Shown: in pieces, positions 55,801-64,000 of the stretch | Position numbering within the stretch: position 1 is the stretch's first letter | Layout: each line of letters opens with the position of its first letter | Notes under the pieces: generated by a model | Database searches by the model: none | What the model was told of the DNA's origin: nothing | The model's input: the letters and a program-made list of their open reading frames with translations, nothing else | Translations under genes and position numbers: made by a program | Assembly: GCA_021325235.1 (NCBI GenBank) | Contig: JAJPHN010000025.1 | Coordinates: forward strand, 62,001 to 126,000 | Length of the DNA stretch: 64,000 nt | Origin: Terriglobia bacterium | GTDB lineage: Bacteria; Acidobacteriota; Terriglobia; Bryobacterales; Bryobacteraceae | Direction of reading: 5' to 3'

Positions 55801-56274
55801 CAGAACCGGTTCGTCTCCACACTCGCCGGAGGCTGGGTGCTCAACGGCATTGTGCAGCTGAACTCAGGCGCACCCTACTCGGTGACCACCAGTAACGGTA
55901 TCCTGAACAACGGCGGTTTCAATACCGAGCGGGCCAATGTCTCGGGCGACCCGAATGCCGGGGGCGGTAGCGTCGATCATTGGTTTAATACCGCCGCTTT
56001 CAGTAATCCGGCGCCCTACACCTATGGCAATTCCAAACCGAACCTGCTCAACTCCGACTGGGGCCGAAACGTAGATCTCTCCCTGTTCCGGCAGTTTCAT
56101 GTCGGCCTGGGCGAAAGAAGATTCTTTGAATTTCGCGCCGAGGCGTTCAACGCGTTCAACAACGTCGTCTTCAGCTATCCCGATTCCTCTTTGACAGACA
56201 CCAACTTCGGACGCGTCACATCACAAAGGAACAGTCCGCGTGAATTGCAGCTTGGTTTAAAGTTTTATTTCTGA
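52879..56274 (+). CDS. TonB-dependent receptor with carboxypeptidase-regulatory-like domain
   Basis: A 1131-residue outer-membrane protein. Signal peptide (VFLILCGVLLMAGRHGFAQQ), then a carboxypeptidase regulatory-like beta sandwich (NGVVSDPTGAAVPNADVSLTN ... DGAYVFLNVVPGAYTISVSAPGF), a plug (VNTLPLNGRNFTQLLTITPGV; FLLDGINNLN), and a large 22-strand-type barrel, ending in the aromatic LQLGLKFYF. This architecture (Oar/CarboxypepD-type) is massively expanded in Acidobacteria. An AAGGAGG ribosome site (52865-52871) precedes the ATG. It should import a fucose-bearing glycan or its fragments, judged from context only. No SusD-type partner follows. Confidence 0.93.
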   Translation: MLAEKFRSAGRLPVFLILCGVLLMAGRHGFAQQASANVNGVVSDPTGAAVPNADVSLTNVDTSVARSTRTNSDGAYVFLNVVPGAYTISVSAPGFAPVKQSQVTLQVNQTATFDFHLQIGQAQQSVTVEAIAAAVESSTAELGTVVTTQEVNTLPLNGRNFTQLLTITPGVANVNRDQSGGGGGGFVGNAIGSYAFPSINGSRVRSNTFLLDGINNLNTFLTTYNFQPIIDDVQEFKTQTHNDLTEYGGVTGGIVNVVSKSGTNEYHGSLWEFLRNEQMDARGFFDLNRPPLRQNQFGAAAGGPIWIPKIYNGRNRSFFYAAYEAYRQRVSNEGGTLGPTDAMRAGDFSALSTPIYNPFKTVVDPVTGVASRPVFPGNKIPSNMLNPIALAYQNLVPHAGALLNGNNIYIPAKSKTDQDSGSIRADQYIRNSDQIMFRYSQYEQNLVTPNNVIGQGASDIYGHNMVIHETHTFGPTAILDVYFGRNFGNDLLVNSVPGETPAFISDIQSLGMSSTFSTLQGKVYAPSMSMGPYLSFPYQALQETGLADVWQFGGNFSKILGKHTIKAGIDMDTNNFRSPIGYANDSFGPTQTAGLGVNQGVGGNSWASFLLGVPGGAAYRNILEVNHGGWTNAFFVQDQWKATSRLTVNVGLRNEIVIWPIYGSGKDLYTGDADAVTGQYILTAIPPQCSATVGAPCLPNGNFAANPPSPYNGLPPHVVLTPHSDHRVINNQPFNWSGRLGLAYRLTDKTAIRAGYGRFYDAWGTVTQLAQNFGGNWPAVSTINNPAINQTTVTAPIGDPLGFGSGGALVYPRVTFDKVSQWMVDPDFKTPYMDQWNFGVQQQVGSSTVVDANYVGSVGRHLDWGPVQNVAPPGPGDPTARQPFPYMYPQWFDQSVGNSRYNALQVSVNRRTSKGMAFLVAYTLSRSVDDGCSLGANCNVQNVYDRASNLAVSDSNQTHVFSASFTLESPFSHAQNRFVSTLAGGWVLNGIVQLNSGAPYSVTTSNGILNNGGFNTERANVSGDPNAGGGSVDHWFNTAAFSNPAPYTYGNSKPNLLNSDWGRNVDLSLFRQFHVGLGERRFFEFRAEAFNAFNNVVFSYPDSSLTDTNFGRVTSQRNSPRELQLGLKFYF

Positions 56275-56336
56275 AGTACGTCGGTTCCAAATGGCTGAGT
56301 CCGTGGATTTTTCCTTCGGCCGGGATTCTACTGGCC

Positions 56337-57986
56337 GTGAGCGGCGTCGCGCTCGGCCGTTTCGAGGCTGTCGCGCCCGCGATTCGGTTTGAGAACATCG
56401 CTCCGTCTACCGGAGTTGGCTTCATCGCCCGCAACGGTGCCACCGGAGAGAAATACCAACCGGAAACCATGCTCGCCGGGGTCGCTCTGATCGATTACGA
56501 CGGCGATGGGCTGCTCGATATTTATCTTGTCAACGGCGCCGAGATGCCCTCGCTCGTCAAAACCGGGCCAGGATACTATAACCGCCTATATCACAATAAC
56601 GGCAACGGCACGTTTACCGACGTCACCGAGCGCGCGGGCGTCGCGGGCGCGGGTTACGGCATGGGTGTAGCAGTTGGCGATTACGACAACGACGGACGGC
56701 CCGATCTGTATGTAGCCAATGTCAACGGCAATCAGCTTTTTCACAACAACGGCGACGGCACCTTCACGGACGTGACCGCCAAAGCCGGCGTGGCCGGCGG
56801 CACGTTTCATGGTCGCAAAATGTGGTCCGTCGCAGCAGGCTGGTTCGATTACAACAAAGACGGTCTCCTCGACCTTTTCGTCTCGAACTATTGCCAGTGG
56901 GATCCGGCGCACGAGCCTTCCTGTACGGGACTCGCCGGCCGCGGCTATTGTCATCCGAACAGCTTCGGCCCGCTGCCCAACACGCTCTATCGCAACAACG
57001 GCGACGGCACGTTCACCGACATCTCCGAAGGAACCGGCGTCGGGGCCGTACAGGGCAAAGGCATGGGCATCGCTTTCGCCGATTACGACGGCGACGGTTT
57101 CACCGACATCTTCGTTGCCAACGACAACAGCCCCAATCTGCTGTTTCACAACATCGGCGGTAAACATTTTGAAGAGGTTGGCTTTCCGGCGGGCGTAGCC
57201 TATAACGAGGACGGGAATGTTCTCGCGGGGATGGGCGCCGTGTTTCAGGACGTAAACAATGACGGTCTGCCCGATATCTGGCACACCGCGATCGAGAACG
57301 AAACGTTCCCGTTGTTTCTGAACAAGGGGCGCGAGCAATTCGTAAATGCAGGCCAGATGAGCGGGCTTGCGCGCGCCACTCGTGAGATGTCCGGCTGGTC
57401 AAACGGCGCCGCCGATCTCGATAACGACGGCTGGCGCGATCTCTTCGCCGCCCGCGGTAATGTGATGGACAATATCGACCAGATTTCGCGCCACTTCCAT
57501 TACGCCGAGCCGAACGCCGTCTTTCGCAATCTCGGCAACGGACGTTTTGAGGACGTGAGCGCTTCTGCCGGGGCCGATTTCCTCAAGCCTGCACCGCATC
57601 GCGGGCTCGCCTACGGCGACCTCGATAACGATGGGCGAATTGATCTGGTCGTTACGGCTCTCGGCGCCCCTGTGCAGATCCTTCGCAACATCACATACAC
57701 TGCGAACCATTGGATCGAACTCAAACTGACCGGCACGAGAAGCAATCGCATGGGTATCGGAGCCCGTATTCGCCTCACTACGGAAGATGGCCGCGAGCAA
57801 TACGGCGAAGTCTTCACCAGTGCCGGCTACGGCGCCTCGATCGATCCCCGGGTCCACTTCGGACTGGGCAATTCGCGGATCGTTCGGGAGATTGAGATCC
57901 GCTGGCCTTCGGGCATCCGGCAGGTTTTGCAAAACGTCACGGCGGATAGAATCCTAGCTGTAGAGGAGCCGCGCGGGAGCAAATGA
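56337..57986 (+). CDS. CRTAC1-type FG-GAP/VCBS-repeat protein with ASPIC/UnbV tail
   Basis: A 549-residue protein with about seven FG-GAP-like calcium loops (DYDGDGLLDIYLVNG, DYDNDGRPDLYVANVNG, DYNKDGLLDLFVSNY, DYDGDGFTDIFVAND, DVNNDGLPDIW, DLDNDGWRDLF, DLDNDGRIDLVV), typical of an integrin-like beta propeller, and a C-terminal ASPIC/UnbV domain (NRMGIGARIRLTTEDGREQ, VHFGLGNSRIVREIEIRWPSGI). The start is uncertain: the frame is open back to the receptor stop and reads a hydrophobic leader (LKYVGSKWLSPWIFPSAGILLAV), but only GTG or CTG starts exist; GTG 56337 is given. Probably exported. Predicted to bind glycan or protein at the cell surface. Confidence 0.87.
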   Translation: MSGVALGRFEAVAPAIRFENIAPSTGVGFIARNGATGEKYQPETMLAGVALIDYDGDGLLDIYLVNGAEMPSLVKTGPGYYNRLYHNNGNGTFTDVTERAGVAGAGYGMGVAVGDYDNDGRPDLYVANVNGNQLFHNNGDGTFTDVTAKAGVAGGTFHGRKMWSVAAGWFDYNKDGLLDLFVSNYCQWDPAHEPSCTGLAGRGYCHPNSFGPLPNTLYRNNGDGTFTDISEGTGVGAVQGKGMGIAFADYDGDGFTDIFVANDNSPNLLFHNIGGKHFEEVGFPAGVAYNEDGNVLAGMGAVFQDVNNDGLPDIWHTAIENETFPLFLNKGREQFVNAGQMSGLARATREMSGWSNGAADLDNDGWRDLFAARGNVMDNIDQISRHFHYAEPNAVFRNLGNGRFEDVSASAGADFLKPAPHRGLAYGDLDNDGRIDLVVTALGAPVQILRNITYTANHWIELKLTGTRSNRMGIGARIRLTTEDGREQYGEVFTSAGYGASIDPRVHFGLGNSRIVREIEIRWPSGIRQVLQNVTADRILAVEEPRGSK

Positions 57987-60562
57987 AACTGCGATTGCTG
58001 CTTTACGCAGCTGTGGCGTTACCAGCCCTTCCGCGCTCGTTGCCCGAAAGCTGCCGTGCACCGGAGGAACTCGCGGCTGCCATCTCGAAAAAACCCTCTG
58101 CCGCGGTGTACGATGCGGCGGGCGCCTGGTTTGCAGAGCATAACAACCTGCGCTGCGCCATTGCCGTCTTCGAGACTGCTGTGCAGGTGGAACCCGCCTC
58201 GGCCGAAGCGCATTACGACCTCGGAGTGGCCTATGTCCGCGCGCAAAAGCTCTCGGCCGCCGCCGATCAGTTTCGGCTCGCGCTTCAACAGGATCCCGCG
58301 CTGCTTCCGGCGCGGAATTCGCTCGCCACCATTCTTGCCGATAGTGGCCATCGCGATGATGCGGCCGCCGAATTTCAGAAGGTCCTCGAAGCCGATCCGC
58401 ACTCCGTTTATGCGATGGATCATCTGGCCCAGATGCTCGATGCGGCGGGGCATTACAAGGCAGCGATCCACTACTGGCAGTCCGCGCTCGCCATCGAGCC
58501 TGGCTCGACGGACATGCTGCTCTCGCTCGGAGTCGCTCTCTATCACGACGGCCAGGCTGCCAAATCCATCCGCACACTCACCGAATTAACCAGCAGCCAT
58601 CCCGACCTGAAGCAGGCGCACTTCACACTCGGCAACATTCTTGCCCAGGAGAACCGGTATCGCGAAGCCGCTGACGAATACGCGCAGGTCGTGCATCTCG
58701 ATTCCTCGGATCAGGTCGCGCGCCTGGCGCTGGTAAAGGCGCTGGTTACCGTCTCCGCCTTTCAGGACGCGCTCGTGCCCGCCGAAGAATACGTGAAGCG
58801 CAATCCGGCCGATCCCGAAGGTTATCTCATGCTCGGTGCCGTCCATCGTGGCCTCGGCGAGTACACGCAGGCCGAGTCCGAGCTGGAACGTGCCGTAGCC
58901 GGATTGCCCGATGACGCCCGCGCGCAATACGAGCTTGGCTTTGTGCTGGCTCGGAACAATAAATTGCGCGAAGCGGCCGCGCATCTTAAAAGAGCGGCAA
59001 CCCTGAAGCCCACCGATACGGCCGCACCCTTCCAGCTTGCGGCTGTCTTACGCAAACTCGGTGATGCCGCCGGTGCCGATCGGGCTGCCGAAGAATTTCG
59101 CAAAGGAAAAGAGCGCGAAGTCCAGACCACTCAGTTGGGCGCGCGCGGCAATCAGGCCAACGAATATTTGCAATCCGGTCAACCGGCCAAAGCCGCCGAA
59201 GTCTATCGCCAGATGCTTGCGGTTGATCCCGAGAATGCGCATACCGCTTACAACCTCGCGCTGGCGCTCGAGGCGGCGCAGGACCTCGCCGGCGCTCGCG
59301 AGGCGCTCGAACAGGCCGCCCGGCTTGATCCGAAGCTGGCCGTCGCACGCGCCGATTTGGGCCGGCTCGATCTCGCCGGCGGACATCTCGATTCCGCGCA
59401 GAAATGGCTCGAATCTGCGCTCGCAGAGGATCCCCAACTGTTCGCCGCGCGCGGCAATCTGGCAGTAATTCGCGCTATGAAGGGCGACAATGCCGCGGCA
59501 GAGAAACTCCTCGGGCAAGCTCTGCTCGATGATCCAAACTACACGCAGGGCCACCTCAATCTCGGCCTGATTCTCGCCTCCGAGCAGCGCTTCGCCGACG
59601 CTGAAGCAGAGCTCGACAGGGCGCGTTCGCTCGCTCCTCACGATCCGCGCGTTCTCTCGGCTTCGGGCAAGGTCAAAGCGCGGCTTGGCAAAAGCGCGGA
59701 AGGGATAGAGCTGCTCCGAGAAGCCGTAAGCCGGACGCCGCAATCGGCAGAAGCGCATCTCGATCTCGCCATCGCGCTTGCCGACAGCTACGATCTTCCC
59801 CGCGCGCTCGAGGAAGCAGCCAAAGCTGCCCAACTCGCCCCGCAATCGCCCGCCGGCTATTTCAATCACGGCCGCATACTGTTCGATCTCGGCCGCAACT
59901 CCGAAGCCCGCGCTGATTTCGAAAAGGCCTGTCAATTGGCGCCGAATATGGCCGAGCCACACTACTTCCTCGCCGTGATCGAAAAGCAGACCGGCAATTA
60001 CGCGCACGCCATCGACCTGCTCCAGACCGTCGTAAAACTTCAACCGCGCAACGCAGTTGCCTGGTATTCGCTCGGCCAGAATCTGGCCCACGAATCGCGC
60101 ACCAAAGAAGCCGTCACTGCCTGGAAACAAGCCATCGCGCTCGACCCCGATTACAGCCAGGCTCTGTTCAATCTTTCTCGCGCATTGAAACAGTCAGATC
60201 CCGCCGAAGCTGCCCAATATCTCGCGCGCTACACCGCCGTGCAGCAAGAGCGCCGCATTCTCGATCGTGCCGAGGCGCTTGAAAACGATGCCGCCGCCTC
60301 ACTCGCGGCCCATGAATGGAGCGAAGCCGAGCGCCAGTTGAAGGAAGCCATCGAACTCTGCGGCGAGTGCGCCGTGAAAGCCGATCTGTACAAAAATCTC
60401 GGCCTCATTCATTGCCATGCCGGCGATATCGATGCTGGCGAGCGCGAACTGCTCTTCGCCCGGTCGGTAAAACCCGGCGATCCCGATATCGCCAAAGCCC
60501 TGCAACTCATCCAGCAGGTGCGCGCCCAGCATCCCGCCACGCAAGCCAGGGCCGTGCGCTAG
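57983..60562 (+). CDS. Secreted TPR-repeat protein
   Basis: An 859-residue protein with a short signal (MKLRLLLYAAVALPALPRSLPESC) and then a long TPR solenoid of more than 20 units (for example AEAHYDLGVAYVRAQKLSAA, AHTAYNLALALEAAQDLAGA, AVAWYSLGQNLAHESRTKEA). The ATG overlaps the stop of the CRTAC1 gene (ATGA), so they are translated together. A CRTAC1-plus-TPR pair behind a TonB receptor recurs in Acidobacteria; the TPR part may scaffold the surface complex. Function inferred from context only. Confidence 0.87.
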   Translation: MKLRLLLYAAVALPALPRSLPESCRAPEELAAAISKKPSAAVYDAAGAWFAEHNNLRCAIAVFETAVQVEPASAEAHYDLGVAYVRAQKLSAAADQFRLALQQDPALLPARNSLATILADSGHRDDAAAEFQKVLEADPHSVYAMDHLAQMLDAAGHYKAAIHYWQSALAIEPGSTDMLLSLGVALYHDGQAAKSIRTLTELTSSHPDLKQAHFTLGNILAQENRYREAADEYAQVVHLDSSDQVARLALVKALVTVSAFQDALVPAEEYVKRNPADPEGYLMLGAVHRGLGEYTQAESELERAVAGLPDDARAQYELGFVLARNNKLREAAAHLKRAATLKPTDTAAPFQLAAVLRKLGDAAGADRAAEEFRKGKEREVQTTQLGARGNQANEYLQSGQPAKAAEVYRQMLAVDPENAHTAYNLALALEAAQDLAGAREALEQAARLDPKLAVARADLGRLDLAGGHLDSAQKWLESALAEDPQLFAARGNLAVIRAMKGDNAAAEKLLGQALLDDPNYTQGHLNLGLILASEQRFADAEAELDRARSLAPHDPRVLSASGKVKARLGKSAEGIELLREAVSRTPQSAEAHLDLAIALADSYDLPRALEEAAKAAQLAPQSPAGYFNHGRILFDLGRNSEARADFEKACQLAPNMAEPHYFLAVIEKQTGNYAHAIDLLQTVVKLQPRNAVAWYSLGQNLAHESRTKEAVTAWKQAIALDPDYSQALFNLSRALKQSDPAEAAQYLARYTAVQQERRILDRAEALENDAAASLAAHEWSEAERQLKEAIELCGECAVKADLYKNLGLIHCHAGDIDAGERELLFARSVKPGDPDIAKALQLIQQVRAQHPATQARAVR

Positions 60563-62298
60563 ATGCGCGCTTTCGCCGCGGTCAGCGCTGCGCTCTTTCT
60601 CATCTCGTTTCTCTTCTTCGAGAGAATCGCGCTTCCGCAGATGGCCTCTGCAGGGGCCAGTGATCAACCTGCTCGCCCGCTTCCTTCCGGCATCAAGCCT
60701 CCGCGCGCCGATTTCCGCGATCTCGTTGCCTTGGCCGGGCTCACCGCCAAAGTAATCTCCGGCGAGCGCGATCAGAACTACCTCGTGGAAAACAGTGTTA
60801 CGGGAATCGCTATGTTCAATTACGACAACGACGGTCTCCCCGACACTTTTCTTCTGCAGGGAGGTACATTCGGCCACGCTTCCGCTCACGCCGCATCTCT
60901 ATCACAATCTCGGCCGTTTGAATTTCGAAGATGTGACCCGGAAGGTCGGGATCCCTGCACGGATTGGCAGGGTGTCTGCGCCGGCGATTTCGATAACGAC
61001 GCCTATCTCGAGCTCTTTATAGGTCAGTACGGCTACGACGTTCTGTTGCGCAACCAGGGCAACGATAGGTTCCGCGACGAAACACGCGAGCGCGGCTTAT
61101 ACCGAACGGAACTACGCTGGAGCACCGGCTGCGCCTTCATCGATCACGATCGCGATGGATTTCTCGATCTGGTGTTGCCAACTACGTCGACTCAACGCCG
61201 CCGACCACCCGCGTCCCCGCCAGCAGAGTGGCTGTAACTGGAAAGGTGTTCCGGTAGCTTGCGGTCCGCGCGGCCTCAATGGCGAAATCATGAGCTTGTA
61301 TCACAACCACGACCATGGACATTTCGAAGATATAACGCGCAAAGCTGGCGTAGAAACGTCTCGCGACTATTTTGGCCTCAGTGTCCTCACCAGCGATTTC
61401 GATAACGAGGGCTGGCCCGATTTTTACGTTGCCTGCAATTCGTCGCCAAGAATCTTTTTTCACAATAAACGCAACGGCACCTTTGAAGAGATCGGACTCC
61501 CGACCGCGGTTGCGGTCCACGAAGACGGACGCGAGCAGGCCGGCATGGGTGCCACCGCGGCCGATTGCGATAACGACGGTCGTCTCGACATATTCAAAAC
61601 CAACTCTCGAACGACACCAGCGCGGTTTATCGCAACCTCGGCAATGGATCATTTGCCGACATCACCACGCAGGCCGGACTCGCCGTCCACACCCACGGCA
61701 TCAAATGGGGCGCCGGATTTCTCGATTTCGATCAGGACGGCTACAAAGACCGTTTCGTTGCCCCCGGGCACGTTAATCCGTTTATCGAAAACTTCCCGCT
61801 CGGCGAAGAATTCAAGCAGTCCCGGGAGCTCTTCTGGAAGCGCGGCATGGACAATTTTTCGATATGTCCCGCATAAGCGGGCCGGGCATCACAACGAAAC
61901 ATTCGTCACGCGGGATCGCAGTCGGCGATCTCGCTAACGACGGTTCACGCGAAATTGTTGTGGTGAATCTCTTCGAACCGCCGTCTCTGCTCAAGGACTT
62001 CCCCCCAGTGGCACCTCGCTGCTGGTTCGCGCAATCACAAGTTCCGGACGCGACGCCATCGGCGCGCGCATCACGGTTGAAGCGGCGATCGCAAATAAAT
62101 CGATGAAATCCGCAGCGGCGGTTACCACATCTCACAAGGCGATTTCCACGTGCACTTCGGGCTACGGCGTGCGACCAAAGCCAACATCACGGTGGCTGGC
62201 TCGACGGCGCTTCGGAGACCGTCCGCGGTGGGGATGCAAATCAATGCAGCACGATTCGCCAGGGCAAAGGCGTTGTCAAGCGTGACAGGTTCGAATAA
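60563..62298 (+). pseudogene. Second CRTAC1-type FG-GAP/UnbV gene, destroyed by many frameshifts
   Basis: The ATG follows the TPR stop directly and the first 100 residues are intact (signal, SGERDQNYLVENSVTGIAMFNYDNDGLPD). After that the homologous pieces jump between frames: HLYHNLGRLNFEDVTRKVG, GVCAGDFDNDAYLELFIGQYG, SDFDNEGWPDFYVACNSSPR, GFLDFDQDGYKDRFVAPGH, GIAVGDLANDGSREIVVVNL, and an UnbV end (GGYHISQGDFHVHFGLRRAT). I count at least eight frame changes within 1.7 kb. It is a real pseudogene, sharply unlike the intact genes before it. The calcium-loop pattern shows it was a paralogue of the gene at 56337-57986. Confidence 0.85.
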
Positions 62299-62438
62299 CT
62301 CCGGGGGAAGCGTATTGACTCGCGCCCCGAGTCGCCACGGTTCTATATCGTAATCCCGCACGCGTGGGATTACTCGGCCGGAAACGGGGCAGCACAATCC
62401 CGGCGCCGTTACTACTGAGACACCGACCCAACATCGGC

Positions 62439-63410
62439 TTACTGCCGCGGCTGGTTTTGAGTGCGTTCCTTCAGGATCTCCTCAATTTCGTTTCTGCCAA
62501 CCGGGAGATCGTTCTCATTCGCCTTCAACCACTCCGTGAAGTCACGTTCGATCGGCTCCGACCATCTCGTATCGATTTGGCCCGCCGTGTATTTTTTTTC
62601 GCGCAGGCGCTGATGTCCGAATACGTCGCGAAGACGCGTAATCTCCGAATACTTGACGACCTGTTCGGCCAGTTGCGGAGGGATGAAGATGACACCCCCA
62701 TCTTTTCCCAGCACGACATCGCCTGGCATTACCATCACATGCCCAATGCGCGTGGGACAGTTGATGCCTACCATTGTCGAATTGAGCCGCGCGGCGGAAC
62801 TGAGGGATCCAAAATGATGCGAGGGGTCATAGAACCGGACGAACGAAACAAAATTTGGCAACTCCTTCAGCCCTTCGATGTCGCGCACGGCGCCGTTGTA
62901 AACGATTCCATTGCCGCTTCTGGCATAAATGGCGTTGCCGACGTTATCGCCGATGGACGGGCCATCCTGCTTCAGCTCGAAGTGATCACACACATACACG
63001 TCGCGTTGCTGCAGCATGTCGACCGGCCACGCATTTTGAGCACCGATCCGATGATCCAGCTTGCCTTGTTCCTCCACCACGCGTTGCACGTCAGGCCGCC
63101 CTGGCATCCATTCGGCAGTCAGCGCCCGGCCGACCAGAACCTTGTCCGGATGAATCACTAGCCAGCCATCTTCATACTGATGGTTGTAGCCGGCGTTCCG
63201 CAGCACGGCCCAGGCCTCTTCCAACGTGACGCTCTTCATGCGATCGAGAAGTGCTTCCGAAACTTTGGGCCGGCCATCCGCGAAGCGCTCTCCTTTCCAC
63301 TCGGGCGTATACTTGATTACGTCTTCTTTCGTGAAGAAACCTTGCTGCGGGTATGCGGCCGGAGAAAGCACGATGGCGGCGGCCATTGCGAAGAACACGG
63401 TACGTTCCAT
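62439..63410 (-). CDS. RraA-like protein with a signal peptide
   Basis: A 323-residue protein whose central part is the RraA/HMG-aldolase-like fold: VYVCDHFELKQDGPSIGDNVGNAIYARSGNGIVYNGAVRDIEGLKEL and PGDVVLGKDGGVIFIPPQLAEQVV. Catalytic-type residues Gly-Gly-x-x-Arg-Asp (as NGAVRD) are present, as in RraA-fold aldolases that split 4-hydroxy-2-keto acids. Unusually it begins with a signal peptide (MERTVFFAMAAAIVLSPAAYPQQ). I chose the ATG at 63410, 4 bases after the stop of the upstream enolase-superfamily gene, so the two are coupled. A role in sugar-acid cleavage is plausible; export is odd for that. Confidence 0.82.
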   Translation of the reverse strand: MERTVFFAMAAAIVLSPAAYPQQGFFTKEDVIKYTPEWKGERFADGRPKVSEALLDRMKSVTLEEAWAVLRNAGYNHQYEDGWLVIHPDKVLVGRALTAEWMPGRPDVQRVVEEQGKLDHRIGAQNAWPVDMLQQRDVYVCDHFELKQDGPSIGDNVGNAIYARSGNGIVYNGAVRDIEGLKELPNFVSFVRFYDPSHHFGSLSSAARLNSTMVGINCPTRIGHVMVMPGDVVLGKDGGVIFIPPQLAEQVVKYSEITRLRDVFGHQRLREKKYTAGQIDTRWSEPIERDFTEWLKANENDLPVGRNEIEEILKERTQNQPRQ

Positions 63411-63414
63411 GGGC

Positions 63415-64000
63415 TCAACTCTTCGAGGGCTCGAACCAGCCGGTACCGGGCACTTGCGCCCTGCGCGCGGCCTGCTCATTCATCTCCACGCCGATACCGG
63501 GACGGTCCGGGACCGTGATATAGCCCTCCTTGATAATTTCTCCTTCTTTCACGAAGCTCCTCCATAGATCGACATGATTGATCCAATGCCATTCGCAGAC
63601 GAGAAAATTGGGAATGGATGCGCAGACATGCGCGGTGGCCATGGTGCCGATGGGTGACACGACGCAATGGGGCGCGAACGGCACGTAGTAGGTCTGGGCG
63701 AGATTGGCGACTTTGCGGCCCTCCGATAATCCACCGACTTTCTGAAGGTCGGGCATGATGATGTCAGCCGCCTGTTTATCGAGCAGTTCTCGAAATCCCC
63801 AGCGCATATACAGGTTCTCGCCGCAGCAGATAGGCGTCTTCGTTGAATGGCGGATATCGGCCATGGCGTCGATGTCCTCTGGGGGAACAGGCTCTTCCAG
63901 CCAGAGCAACCGGTACGGTTCCACTGCGATTGCGACCCGTTTTCCGGTAGGCGCATCATAGCGCCCGTGCATGTCGACTGCCAGATCCATTTCTTTAGGA
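63415..64000 (-). CDS. Mandelate-racemase/enolase-superfamily sugar-acid dehydratase (5' part outside the window)
   Basis: The C-terminal 195 residues of an MR/MLE enzyme. Metal ligands and active-site pieces are in order: DMHGRY (Asp-x-His), WLEEPVPPED (Glu), CGENLYMRWGFRELL (Glu), IIMPDLQKVGGLSEG and the base APHCVVSPIG (His). The spacing most resembles galactonate/mannonate-type dehydratases. Such enzymes make 2-keto-3-deoxy sugar acids. The frame is open to the window edge. It is coupled to the RraA-like gene downstream and could supply its substrate. Confidence 0.88.
   Translation of the reverse strand, partial: PKEMDLAVDMHGRYDAPTGKRVAIAVEPYRLLWLEEPVPPEDIDAMADIRHSTKTPICCGENLYMRWGFRELLDKQAADIIMPDLQKVGGLSEGRKVANLAQTYYVPFAPHCVVSPIGTMATAHVCASIPNFLVCEWHWINHVDLWRSFVKEGEIIKEGYITVPDRPGIGVEMNEQAARRAQVPGTGWFEPSKS

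Noticed and set aside
59048-60130. Minus-strand frame of 360 codons opposite the TPR gene
   Set aside because: Shadow of the repetitive TPR coding sequence.

Overview
The window looks like a chromosome segment of a Gram-negative acidobacterium, most likely of the Solibacter/Bryobacter type. The evidence is the combination of large FtsX/MacB-like permeases without an ATPase, a carboxypeptidase-regulatory-domain TonB receptor followed by FG-GAP/ASPIC-UnbV (CRTAC1) and TPR proteins, a BshC bacillithiol enzyme, PEP-CTERM sorting parts, SelB, and a beta-lactamase-family/NamZ fusion. The taxonomic call is an inference from gene content; no rRNA gene is present.

Layout. 1-4150: start of katG preceded by an overlapping Fur/PerR regulator with a palindromic operator, a frame-broken YfhO-type membrane protein, and a cupin. 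4157-15766: housekeeping and metabolism (acyl-CoA carboxylase beta subunit, SelB, RlmI-like methyltransferase, an orphan permease, threonine aldolase translationally coupled to HemW, a frame-broken hydrolase, BshC). 15777-23661: a minus-strand run of NamZ fusion, ComM, DUF4231 protein, small membrane protein, CAAX-type membrane protease and a long TPR lipoprotein. 23851-30283: cyclophilin, unknown secreted protein, SPFH/NfeD pair, Spy-like protein, PEP-CTERM protein, FkbM methyltransferase, and a subclass B3 metallo-beta-lactamase. 30280-44353: an orphan permease coupled to that lactamase and preceded by a small lipoprotein, a secreted transglutaminase-like protein, a hydrolase, a sugar-isomerase-like/Gfo-Idh pair, GlnE, an EF-G-like GTPase, and a DUF2461 protein.

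44444-47881 is a decayed mobile region. A tRNA-Ser(GGA) gene is followed directly by a wrecked tyrosine recombinase, an orphan small gene, an istB remnant and an IS3-family remnant that cuts into istB. 

47882-62298 is the most interesting stretch. A minus-strand operon (aldo/keto reductase, zinc alcohol dehydrogenase, GH29 alpha-L-fucosidase, LacI-type regulator) diverges from a plus-strand set (TonB receptor, CRTAC1 protein, TPR protein, and a second CRTAC1 gene destroyed by many frameshifts). The 226-base gap between them holds a perfect TTGACA-17-TATAAT promoter facing the receptor, a weaker promoter facing the reductase, and two inverted copies (16 of 18 bases identical) of an 18-base element, each just downstream of a -10 box. 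I read this as an autoregulated fucose-glycan uptake and degradation locus. The right edge (62439-64000) holds a signal-peptide-bearing RraA-like protein and the end of a mandelate-racemase/enolase-superfamily dehydratase, which may serve the same sugar-acid chemistry.

Several genes have single-base frame breaks in short homopolymers (YfhO, hydrolase), which may be assembly errors. The second CRTAC1 gene and the mobile region have too many lesions for that and are true pseudogenes.
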